This document shows positions 21,777 through 31,804 of a stretch of DNA of 64,000 bases, piece after piece (position 1 is the stretch's first letter; each line of letters opens with the position of its first letter). Below the pieces are notes generated by a model. That model was given only the letters and a program-made list of their open reading frames with translations, had not been told where the DNA came from and did no database searches. Source of the stretch: Nigrospora sphaerica (taxonomy: Eukaryota; Ascomycota; Sordariomycetes; Amphisphaeriales; Apiosporaceae); assembly GCA_018287875.1 (NCBI GenBank), contig JAGVVL010000017.1, forward strand, positions 62,001 to 126,000, in the 5' to 3' direction. A program made the translations under genes and the position numbers.

Positions 21777-23975
21777 ATGATGCTAGTGGCTCTCCGCAGC
21801 GTTCTGCTGCTGAGTTTTCTGCAGATCCTCGCGCAAGGCATACCACACGCCGCCACCAAGCGCCGAGCAACACAGCTGCGGGACCAATACGATTTTGTTA
21901 TCCTCGGTGGCGGCACATCTGGCCTTACAGTTGCAGACCGTCTTACCGAGGCATTTCCCCGCAGTAAGCAAAGTATGCCGGCCCACAGGTGTTTCCGAAA
22001 TTGATCAGATTACCGCAGAGACCGTCCTAGTCATCGAGTATGGGAATGTCGAGTACTGCCGCGGCTTCTTCGACCCGCCGCAAGTCGAGTACGCCCCGAA
22101 CTTCCCGGGCGCCAGTAGATGGGCATTTGAATCGTTTCCGAGTCCACAGCTGGCCAACAAGACAGCGAAGGTGGTTGTCGGACAGGTCGTTGGTGGTAGC
22201 AGTTGCATTAACGGGCAGTTTTTTGATCGCGGTTCGCGCCATGACTTTGACGTGTGGGAAACGAAGACAGGCATCGATGATTTTGACCAAAGTGAACATA
22301 GGTGGGATTGGGAGGGCCTTTTCCCGTACTTCCAGAAGGTACGTGATCACTGTCCCTCTAAGAGTATTCCTAATGGACCACTGGACAACATAAAAAATAG
22401 TTCTAACGATGGGCATTCCCTAGAGCGTGACTTTCACAGAGCCCCCGGAGACCAGCGCCCAAGAGTTTGGTTACACTTGGGACACAGGCGTCTACGGAGG
22501 CACCACACCCATATATTCCAGCTACCCACCGTTCCAGTGGGCTGATCTATCCATTATCCGCGAAGCGTGGAAGGAAATGAAAATTCCTAGCCAACAGGAA
22601 TGCGCCGGTGGGGATAAAGCAGGTATCTGCTGGGTACCCACTTCGGGTCATCCGATGACAACCCGACGCTCTCATTCCGGGCTGGGACACCATGCGGCCG
22701 TAAATGCTTTACGGGACAACTACGATCTCTTGGTGCGCCATCAGGCTTTGAGGGTCTTGTACCCAAAGGGACAGACACAAGAGGGGCGCCCGCCCGTTGT
22801 TGAAGTGAGATCACTGTCGAATGACGAATTGTTTAACGTGACGGCAAGATTAGAAGTCATCCTATCGGCTGGAGCACTACACACGCCGACGATATTACAT
22901 CGCAGTGGATTCGGTCCGGCCGAGGTACTACGAAAAGCTAGTATAGCTACGGTGATAGACCTGCCAGGCATAGGGGCAAACCTACAAGATCATTCAGCCT
23001 CAGTCATCACATGGAATTGTGAGTATTTACCCGAGAAAGTCGATATCGATCAGTCACTTACATAAGCAAATGGTGTGAAGACACGAAACCCCTAAATCTC
23101 TCACCATTACCAGCTGACATGAATGATCCCACCTTCGTGGCTAGCGCCACGGCAAGCTTTAATGAGACACGGGCAAGGGGACCTTACACACTGGCTATGG
23201 GTAACAGTGCCATCTACGTACCCTTAGCTAATATGTCGGTCGACTTTGAGTCAATTATTACCGCGATTAAGCAGCAACTTAAAACCCCCCGGTTGGAAAA
23301 TGCAGCGTCATACCTTCCTCCCGATATCAACACCTCGCCGGTTATGATGGCGGGTTACCAGCACCAGTTAGCCCTACTACTTAAGCTGCACGCTAACGTG
23401 TCCTCGCCGAGTCTTGAAGTCCCCTTTGCTAGCGGTACCGCGTTAACTACAATCAACTTACATCCCTTCTCGCGCGGCAGCGTGCGACTAAACGCGACGC
23501 ACCCGCTTGAGCAGCCAATCCTCGACTATCGTAGCGGGAGTAACCCGCTCGATATCGCCATCAGTGTTACCCACCTACGCTACCTGCGCCAGATCTTCAT
23601 TACGCCAGCTATGCGCGCGCGGGGTGCCGTTGAGGTCGCACCTGGTGCCGACGTGGCGACTACGGAGCAACTCGCAGAGTATGCCCAAACCTCTATGCTG
23701 CTGTCATTAAACCATCCGTGCTGCACGGCGGCCATGCTTCCACGCGAAATGGGTGGGGTGGTCGGAAAAGACCTACGGGTGCACGGAGCGGACAGGCTCA
23801 GGATCGTGGACATGAGTGTATCACCACTGCTTCCCGGTTCCCATCTGAGCTCCTTGGCATACGCGATTGGGGAGAAGGTGAGAAATTCATCGTGTCCATG
23901 CTGTTATCTGGATCCACTCTGTACTCACCGACTCTGAATCAGGCTGCAGACATCATAATTCACGAATGGTCGTAA
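21777..23975 (+). CDS. GMC oxidoreductase (FAD), secreted type, five exons
   Basis: Exons 21777-21963, 22019-22338, 22424-23018, 23114-23877 and 23943-23975 join in frame to 632 aa; all introns are GT-AG with matching phases. A signal peptide (SVLLLSFLQILAQGIPHA) precedes the FAD-binding motif VILGGGTSGL. GMC signature 1 is VVGGSSCINGQFFDRG and signature 2 SAGALHTPTILHRSGFGP. NHPCCTAAMLPREMGG and VDMSVSPLLPGSHLSS follow near the C-terminus, and the last 10 residues (AADIIIHEWS) come from the short fifth exon. The family oxidises alcohols to carbonyls with FAD (aryl-alcohol oxidase, glucose oxidase, choline dehydrogenase). Here it could oxidise a terpene alcohol made by the P450s. Position in the cluster is suggestive, not proof. 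Confidence 0.9.
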
Positions 23976-24072
23976 GCAGAATAAAAGGTGATAATTGGCA
24001 ATACAGGCACTTAGTCCAGATGTTGTCAGCGTACCGGTGGCAATATCATGCTATCACCAGTATCGCCTATCA

Positions 24073-24218
24073 GGTCACGTGGGGATCTACAGGGACCTAA
24101 TGTAAGCCCTATAGAGCATGTGGCGAGCTATCCCCAGCTACGGGTATATAAACTGCTATCTATAGCTCTTTCTTTTATCCTTTCAATTAAATAACTTTAA
24201 ACCTGTCGCTTGCCACGC
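24073..24218 (-). repeat. Right arm of the 145-base inverted repeat
   Basis: Reverse complement of 12814-12960. The recognisable core is CTACGGGTATATAAACTG (24138-24155). It lies about 100 bases after the GMC stop codon. Confidence 0.65.
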
Positions 24219-24673
24219 CTTCTTAATGTAATAGTTATGAGCTTAGTTTATACGCCCATCTTTAATTTACAATAAAGACGTTATATAGAATGCTTAGGAA
24301 GCAAGGTAACCACTTTTTATCTGCTTTTCTTGATATTCAAAGGTTTTATTTAACTCTTTTCAACCCATAAATAGGTTAGCTAGCTTAATAAGCTATACTT
24401 AATATAACCGATATTAAGATATTATAAGTCGTCCTAATCATAAAGTTCGGTTAACTCAAATAGTAAAATACGCTCTACATAGTTATAAAAGAACGACTTG
24501 TTTAAATATACATGATCTTAAAGCCGTAGCCTTTAAATACTTAACAAAACCTCTTAAAATGCTTAATTATAAATCACTGTTATAAATTATAATATAAAAA
24601 GAACTAAAGATTATAAACTACACTTATATTCGCGAAGTTAAAACCTACTTTTCTTAAGTTAAAATTGAAAATA
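24219..24673. other. AT-rich RIP-like sequence
   Basis: Continues from the inverted-repeat arm to the next transposon. No frames or repeat ends could be read. Confidence 0.45.
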
Positions 24674-24859
24674 ACGTAGATGTCATACAAGTGGGCCAGT
24701 CATACAAGTGGGCCACTTTCCACTTATTTTAACTCTTCCAACTTCAATTGCCTATAACTTAACTAATAGTTATAGAACACTCTTCTAGCGAGTCTAGAAT
24801 TATTCTAGCGAACCAGGCGATTAAGAAGAACCCCGAACTTAGCTGCCGATAAGCGACGG

Positions 24860-26595
24860 CTATCTATAACATCTCGCGAACTACCCTCTAACGTAGAATA
24901 AACGGAAAACACGCTAGATGCGATGTACACGCCAATAATACTCGTCTTACGAAATTAGAAGAGAAGACGCTTATCTAATACATCCTCGACCTAGATTCGC
25001 AAGGATTTGCACCGCGGTTGCACGATATGGAAGATATGGCGAATGTTATCGCCACGTTGTGTCACGGTGGGGCCTCCCGGGAGCATTCGGGCGCACTACC
25101 GCTGCGCTAGCGGGCGCAAAAGACTAGGATGCAGAACCGGAAGGGTCTGCACTGCTCTCACATATAAGGGTTCAGGTCAAGTCAGGTCGTAGCGGCTGTC
25201 ACGGGCCTCGCCCCGTGACACGTTGCGCGACGCGTCACGCGTCGGGACGCGTTGGGCCGCGAACTTTGTTAAGCGACAACGAGACCTCCGAACGCGTTTT
25301 TCGCGTGTATACAACTATTAGAGGGCCCTTTACGAAGATCCTGAAAAAATCGCGAGCTAGTTCGCGCTTTTCGCGAACTTGAAGGCTAAATACGGTATCA
25401 GGGACGAGGATATCTATAACTTCGACGAGACCAGCTTTATAATAGGCCAAATCACGTCCTCGATGGTTGTGACTGGCACCGATCGAAGCGGGAAGCAAAA
25501 GAAAGTCCAGCTTAGCAATTGCGAATAGGTTACTATAATCCAAGGCGTCTGTTCTAATAGCTAGTGTGTCCCGCTGTTCATCGCAGTAAAGGGCGCCTAC
25601 TATCTCGCGAACTGGTATACCGATAGCACCTTCTTATGCGACTAGGTAATTAAACCGACCTAGAATGGATAGACCGATAACGAGACAGGCCTAGACTGGA
25701 TTTAGCATTTCGAAAAACACACTGCGTCGCGCGCAAAAGGCCTATATTAAATGTTAGTGATCGACGGGCACGAGAGCCACGTTTCGGCCGAATTCTAAGC
25801 TTTTTGTAAAAAGAAAAACATTGTCACGGTCTTGATACCTCCGTACTCCTTATATCTACTTCAGCTACTAGATGTTAGGTGTTTCGGCCTATTAAAGCGG
25901 GCGTATAGGCGCGAGATCGAAGGGTTTATAAAGTCACTTATTAACTATATTATTAAAGCCGAATTTTTAATCGCCTTCTAAGCTGCCTTTTTAAAGGTTT
26001 TTATATTTAATAACGTTAAGGCTAGATTCTCCGAAGCTGGTTTAGTCCCTCTCGACCTGGAAAGAGTTCTTACGAAGCTGGATATGAAGTTATTGACGCC
26101 TTCGCTTACTGGAAGCCTTCTAGCTGCGAGCATCCTATAAGTCTCTTAAACGCCACATAACCTAATTAAGGCAACTTCGCAAACTGATTTTATTAAGAAT
26201 CGAGTCCGCTGTTATTAAGGAAGCTCTCCGACACCGATTTTATCGGCAGTAGACCAGTTTGCTAAGGGTGCAATGGCAATAATGCACAAGGTCGCCCTTT
26301 TCCAAGCGGAGAACAAAACCCTTCGAGAGGCGAATTCCAGCCTTGCAAAACGTCGGAGAGCAAATAAAACACGCCTACAGTAAGGAGGAACACTCGAGAT
26401 CAGCGAGGCTCAAGATCTTTTAAATCAAAAGGACGTCGATACGCAGGTAAGAGAGGAAACGCGCACAAGGAGTGGTCGGGCGACGAGGACAGAACCGCGC
26501 GCTCAGCGGTGTGGCATCTACGGAACGGCTGGGCATAATGCGCGAACATGTAAAATAGATGTAGAAACATCTGAAGAGTTAAATTCCGATTAGTT
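24860..26595 (+). pseudogene. Transposase of element Z, decayed and interrupted
   Basis: Shares the order of motifs of the copies at 31902 and 37785: a helix-turn-helix start (EEKTLI.YILDLDSQGFAPRL), then after the inserted repeat YNFDETSFIIGQITSSMVV, then VIDGHESHVSAEF, PLKRAYRREIE and LDLERVLTKLDMK, with a C-terminal zinc knuckle CGIYGTAGHNARTC. Many TAG/TAA stops and the insertion of a TRIM1 repeat at 25060 show it is dead. Confidence 0.75.
25060..25220 (-). repeat. TRIM1 solo terminal repeat (161 bp)
   Basis: Nearly identical to the terminal repeats at 13347 and 34657. It is flanked by a perfect 5-base duplication CGTTG (25055-25059 and 25221-25225). A solo repeat implies insertion of a full element followed by recombination between its terminal repeats, as in ordinary LTR retrotransposons. 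The insertion splits the transposase of element Z. Confidence 0.9.
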
Positions 26596-26638
26596 TGAAT
26601 TAATTTAAGACGTTGTGGTTAAGTAATTGATTAATTTA

Positions 26639-29024
26639 TGTTGGAAGTGGTGGTTCGATCGGAAAGAGGAAGCAACCCCTTCATAAGGGCTCTTTCGATC
26701 TCGGAGGTCGTTTCTATAAAGAAACACGGAAGGATAAGGAACTTCTCTTCAAGAGGAACAAGAGTGTATTTCGTATGCTTGCTTGCTTCAGGACAGACTA
26801 GTTACACGAAGAGGGGAGATTCAGCCTTTACTTATACCCGTTAAACCTTTATCCTCTTAGTAATACTGAGGAAGAGGACGCGTAAGTGATTGCGTAAGTG
26901 ATTACGTGGCTTAGAAGCATATGGAACCTTATAGAGGTTTGTGGAGCCTCATGGGGGCTCGTGGGAGCTTCAGGGAGTCACGTAGAAACTCGTGGAAACT
27001 CGTGGAACCTTGCAGAAGCTTCCGCGTGGCGAACGCCACGCTTGTGGGTAAAGCGGGCCATGCTTGCGGGTAAGCTGGCCCGTGCTCCAGGGTAGGCTGG
27101 CCCGAGCTTTAGGATAGGCTCGGTTAAAGGACTAGCTTCTTGTTAAGTGCATAGCTTAGTCCGTAGTGACAGAGAACGGTATAGGATAAGTCCTATACCT
27201 GCAACAATAAGAGTAACTATAAAACGACTCGGACTGTTTTCCGGATTCGGAATCTGAGTTGGAATCGGAGTCGTTAGGACGACTTTTTTCCTGCGGTTTC
27301 TTAGGATTCGGCTTAGAACCCTTAGAATTCCGCTTAGAACCCTTAAAGTTAGGGTTCTTAGGGTTTGAATTCCCGTTATTCAACCCTTTTCCGTTCTTCC
27401 CGTTATTAGATTTTGGGCCCCCTTTTGAGTTAGGGGGTTTAGAACGGTTATTCTTCGTATAAAACGAAGAGTTCCCCATTGAAGTATCTGAGGAAGCCTT
27501 AGATTCGTCGAGAATATCGTTGATTAGCGAATCTAAAGACGGCGGCTCCTTACTTCGTAAAGCGGAGCGTTGCCGGTCAGCCCATATAGGGTAAGTAGAC
27601 GACAAGACGGCTATAAAGACCGTCTTTAAGTCTATATCGTCTATCTTCGCTCCGACATTCGCTAGTTTCTTCGCATAGGTCTTAAACGAAGAGATAAACT
27701 CGGTTAACGAGTTATAATGCTCGTATCGAATAGAATGGAACTCGATATAGAGCTGCTGCCGGAGAACGGGACCAGATACCCTCATAACTAGCACTTAACG
27801 TTTCTAGTGCTGAAAGGGTCCGTAGCGTCGAAGATTAAAGAAAGGGGCTCGTCAGAAAGGTTCTGCCTTATAACAAGTAAGGCTAGAGTCTTCTGCTCCT
27901 CGGAAATCTCCTTATACTTATCCGTATTAAGGAAGAACTGCTCAATTTTTAAGAGTTTAAAATAAAGCAGTAAGGAGGACTTCCATGCGTTCCAGTTTAA
28001 AGAACCGGATAGTCGGTGGGATTTCGGCATTAAACATGCCGATACCGACTTAATAATGTCGGCCATGTTGTTTTTCCGGCGTAAGAGTAGCCGAAATAAG
28101 CCCTTATTCGGTTAAAAAGAACCGAAAAATGCCTCGTATCGAATATAACCTCTTTAATTCCTAAGGTTAAGGAATAAAGGGGCAGCTATATGCTAATCGG
28201 GACGCCGAAAAGCAGCTTATCCGAAATATTCGCTTAAAGCGAGTCCGAGGGCTTAAAGACTTTGATAATATCGAAGAAGGCTTTGGAAGACTTAAGGTTG
28301 CTTCCGGAAGCTTCGAGGGCTTTCGAGACGAATAAAGCGGTTCGGAAGACTTAGGGTCGCTTCCAGGTTGCTTCGGCCGAGAGAGGAGGAAGAAATCGAC
28401 GAGGGAGGTTAAGGGGCGTAATCTTAAGCGAAAAGATATCGGCCCGGGCTCATAACCTGTTGGAAGTGGTGGTTCGATCGGAAAGAGGAAGCAACCCCTT
28501 CATAAGGGCTCTTTCGATCTCGGAGGTCGTTTCTATAAAGAAACACGGAAGGATAAGGAACTTCTCTTCAAGAGGAACAAGAGTGTATTTCGTGTGCTTG
28601 CTTGCTTCAGGACAGACTAGTTACACGAAGAGGGGAGATTCAGCCTTTACTTATACCCGTTAAACCTTTATCCTCTTAGTAATACAAGGAAGAGGACGCG
28701 TAAGTAATTGCGTAAGTGATTACGTGGCTTAGAAGCATATGGAACCTTATAGAGGTTTGTGGAGCCTCATGGGGGCTCGTGGGAGCTTCAGGGAGTCACG
28801 TAGAAACTCGTGGAAACTTGTGGAACCTTGCAGAAGCTTCCGCGTGGCGAACGCCACGCTTGTGGGTAAAGCGGGCCATGCTTGCGGGTAAGCTGGCCCG
28901 TGCTCCAGGGTAGGCTAGCCCGAGCTTTAGGATAGGCTCGGTTAAAGGACTAGCTTCTCGTTAAGTGCATAGCTTAGTCCGTAGTGACAGAGAACGGTAT
29001 AGGATAAGTCCTATACCTGCAACA
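26639..29024 (-). mobile_element. Truncated Copia retrotransposon (gag only)
   Basis: LTRs 28458-29024 (5', minus orientation) and 26639-27206 (3') start TGTTGCAGGTATAGG and end CTTCCAACA in the sense direction. Target duplication ATTTA (26634-26638 and 29025-29029) is perfect. Next to the 5' LTR the sense strand reads GGTTATGAGCCCGGG, complementary to the anticodon arm of initiator tRNA-Met, the half-tRNA primer known for Copia elements. Only 1.25 kb of interior remains: gag, with pol and the polypurine tract deleted. The two LTRs are very similar, so the insertion is comparatively young. Confidence 0.88.
27156..28066 (-). pseudogene. Copia Gag, frameshifted
   Basis: Two overlapping minus-strand frames. 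28066-27788 starts MADIIKSVSACLMPKSHRL and contains LSGSLNWNAWKSSLLLYF, the N-terminal Gag domain of Copia elements. 27794-27156 carries LYIEFHSIRYEHYNSLTEF and a low-complexity Asn/Lys/Pro/Gly tail (SNNGKNGKGLNNGNSNPKN). Readable remnants of the joining sequence (SYEGIW) lie in a third frame, so at least two frameshifts separate the halves. The second frame ends inside the downstream LTR. No CCHC knuckle, protease or reverse transcriptase is left. Confidence 0.75.
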
Positions 29025-29340
29025 ATTTATTATAAAGGTGCTTAAAAGTGGCCTACTCGTATGACTGGCCCACTCGTATAACATCCACGTTACTCTTTTA
29101 TAATATCACCTTGTTATCATTTAAAAGGTAAATAGTAATGTTAAAAAAGTATTTATAGGCTAGTTATAACTATAACGATACTGATAACTATACATTAATA
29201 AAATAAATAGTGAACACTAGTAAAAGGATAGGTCAATACGTCCTAAAGTACCTAAATATCTTAAGACTGCTAAAGCTATTGTATAATTCTCTTTTTTTTT
29301 TCCTTACGTTACTATTCTTAGTTAGTTTACAATTAGTTAT

Positions 29341-29901
29341 TGTTGGAAGTGGTGGTTCGATCGGAAAGAGGAAGCAACCCCTTTATAAGAGCTCTTTCGA
29401 TCTCGGAGGCCGTTCCTTAAGGATAAAGGAACACTGAAGAGTAGGAACTTCTCTTGAGGGGGGTAGAGAGTGAGATCTCTAAGTTGCCTGCTTATTTCCG
29501 AGACTATGTACACAAAGAGGGAAGATTTATCCCTTATTTATACCCTTTTAACCCTTTATCCTCTTAGTAATACAAAGAGGAGACGCGTAAGTGGACGCGT
29601 AAGCAGTGACGTAGCTTAGAAGCACGTGGACGCTTATAGAACCTCGTGGGACCACGTGGAGGCTCGTGGAACCTTATGGAAGTACGTGGAAACTCGTAGA
29701 AACTTATAGAAGGTTCAAAGTAGCGTAGGCCACGTATACAGGAAAAGTGGCCCTAGCTTTAGGGTAGGGTGGCCCGTGCCGTCGAGTAAGGTGGCCCGAG
29801 CTTTAGGGCAGTCTTGGTTAAAGGACTGGCTTTTTAATAAGTGTATAGCTAAGTCCTTAACGAAGGATAACGGTATAGGAGTAAGCCCTATACTTTTAAC
29901 A
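29341..29901 (-). repeat. Solo Copia-family LTR (561 bp)
   Basis: Reads TGTTGGAAGTGG to CTATACTTTTAACA on the plus strand, flanked by perfect GTTAT duplications (29336-29340 and 29902-29906). Inverted relative to the LTR at 30495. Confidence 0.88.
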
Positions 29902-30091
29902 GTTATTAACTTTTTTAATTACGTGCCGTGACTCTATAGTAACGTCATTCCTTACTTAGAGAGGCTTTAATAATATCCCACCGATTAAAACCACGTTATT
30001 GATATTAAAAATGTTAAAGCTATTAGAACAGACAAACACTAGGTGTAGTGCCTGGTGGAAAGACGCGGTCGTGAGGTCGATCCCTGATAAT

Positions 30092-30151
30092 GTGATAGAC
30101 ATGCCCTCGATTTAGGACGTGCAAGTCCTTGATCAAGGGTATGTCTATCAC
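30092..30151. repeat. Hairpin with 16-bp stem
   Basis: GTGATAGACATGCCCT (30092-30107) pairs with AGGGTATGTCTATCAC (30136-30151), 15 of 16 positions Watson-Crick and one G-T; the 28-base loop contains a smaller AGGAC/GTCCT stem. Function unknown. Confidence 0.6.
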
Positions 30152-30348
30152 CCAAGTAAAAGTGAGGTCCAACTGGGACAATAACTGGGACAAAACGGTT
30201 ACGAGTGATGGTCTCAAAAGATAAAAGGAAGTGAACATGTCTTGTTGTTGTCTTATCTCTACGGTGGAAGCTGGACAGCTACTTATAGGTGCAAGTCCTT
30301 GATCAGACCCCTGGCATTGGGTGCTTACGTACCCTAGCCCCGTCTCAC

Positions 30349-30425
30349 TATCACAGAGTGAACTATGATAGGCTGTACCGGTATAAAGCAACTTATAAGA
30401 CATCTTAAACTAGCTATAGATCAGT
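30349..30425 (+). repeat. Fragment of Gypsy LTR, RIP-mutated
   Basis: AGGCTGTACCGGTATAAAGCA, here 30369 onward, followed by TAAGACATCTTAAACTAGC, lines up with the start of the LTR at 41112, differing mainly by C-to-T and G-to-A changes. Truncated on the right. Confidence 0.65.
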
Positions 30426-30494
30426 TATTATATAATAAAGTTGTATTAATTTGGCTTTATATAGGACTTTGGTCAATATTTAAATAAGAGGTTA

Positions 30495-31055
30495 TGTTAA
30501 AAGTATAGGGCTTACCCCTATACCGTTATCCTTCGTTAAGGACTTAGCTATGCACTTATCAAAAAGCTAGTCCTTTAACCAAGACTGCCCTAAAGCTCGG
30601 GCCACCTTACCCGACAGCACGGGCTACCCTACCTTAAAGCTAGGGCCACTTTTCCCGAATACGTGGCCTATGCTACTTAGAACCTTCCATAAATTTCTAC
30701 GAGTTTCTATGTACTTCCATAAGGTTCCACAAGCCTCCACGTGGTCCCACGAGGTTCCATAAGCGTCCACGTGCTTCTAAGCTACGTCACTGCTTACGCG
30801 TCCACTTACGCGTCCCCTCTTTGTATTACTAAGAGGATAAAGGGTTAAAAGAGTATAAATAAGGGCTAAATCTTCCCTCATCGTGTACATAGTCTAAGAA
30901 GCAAGCAAGCAACTTAAAGATCTCACTCTCTACTCCCCTTAAGAGAAGTTCCTACTCTTCCGTGTTCCTTTATCTTTAAGGAACGGCCTCCGAGATCGAA
31001 AGAGCCCTTATAAAGGGATTGCTTCCTCTTTTCGATCAAACCACCACTTCCAACA
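30495..31055 (+). repeat. Solo Copia-family LTR (561 bp)
   Basis: Starts TGTTAAAAGTATAGGG and ends CCACTTCCAACA. Flanking 5-mers GGTTA and GTTTA agree at four of five bases. Confidence 0.82.
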
Positions 31056-31102
31056 GTTTATAACTAAGGAGACTTTTATTATAGCTTTTTAAACTATGTT
31101 TC

Positions 31103-31315
31103 TGTAAGGATCCGAAGGAATCACAATGGCACCGTCAGGTATAGGGTAGCAAAGGGCAGGCTCAATTCCACTGCAAGACTGATTCTTGCAGAATCCAAGT
31201 TCAGGTCGGGCGCCAGCAGTGCGCCCGCTCCTCACTAGTAAGCTGCCGGTGGGTCTGTGCCGCAGGTCAGGTGACCAGCCTGCGGATGCACCTCTCCAAC
31301 GCCTCCTCCCTTACA
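31103..31315 (+). repeat. 213-bp solo terminal repeat, unknown LTR-type family
   Basis: Begins TGTAAGGA and ends TCCCTTACA, flanked by perfect GTTTC duplications (31098-31102 and 31316-31320). GC-rich and not RIP-damaged, unlike its surroundings. Contains the 8-bp hairpin CTGCAAGA/TCTTGCAG. No second copy occurs in the window. Confidence 0.7.
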
Positions 31316-31804
31316 GTTTCAGATATAAGTCTTATTCTATACCGTTCTCAATCATTACGGACTAAGCTATGCACTTAACGGAAAGCTAGTCCTTTAACCG
31401 AGCCTATCCTGAAGCTCAGGTCAGCCTACCCTGGAGCACGGGCCGGCTTACCCGCAAGCATGGCCCGCTTTACCCGCAAGCGTAGCGTACGCTACTTAAA
31501 AGCTTCTATAAGTTTCCACGAGTTTCCACAAATCTCTACGTGGCTTCTTAAAGCCCCCATGAGGCTCCATGAACCTCTATAAGGTTCTATATGCTTTTAA
31601 GCCACGTAATCACTTACGCAATCATTTACGCGTCCTCCTCTTATATTACTAAAAGAATAAGGGTTTAACGTGTATAAGCAAAGGCTGAACCTCTTTTCTC
31701 TGTATGTCTAGTCTATCCTTAAGTAAGTAAGCAAGCAAGCACATAAAATACACTCTTGTTCCTTTTGAAGAGAAGTTCCTTATTCTTCTGTATTTCTTTA
31801 CTTA

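Larger units (their letters stand above)
24674..29090 (+). mobile_element. Pogo/Fot1-like element Z with nested insertions
   Basis: Terminal inverted repeats begin ACGTAGATGTCATACAAG at 24674, and the reverse complement of the right end (29045-29090) reads ACGTGGATGTTATACGAG; both continue with GTGGGCCAGTCATAC. TA flanks both ends. Without the two insertions (a TRIM1 solo repeat at 25060-25220 and a Copia element at 26639-29024) the element is close to 1.86 kb, the same size as its relatives at 31805, 36341 and 38491. Confidence 0.85.
29902..30494. other. Spacer between two inverted solo LTRs
   Basis: Contains a strong hairpin (30092-30151) and a fragment resembling the 5' end of the local Gypsy LTR (30349-30425), reported separately. 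The tract GTGCAAGTCCTTGATCA occurs twice (around 30119 and 30290). No protein recognised. Confidence 0.45.
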
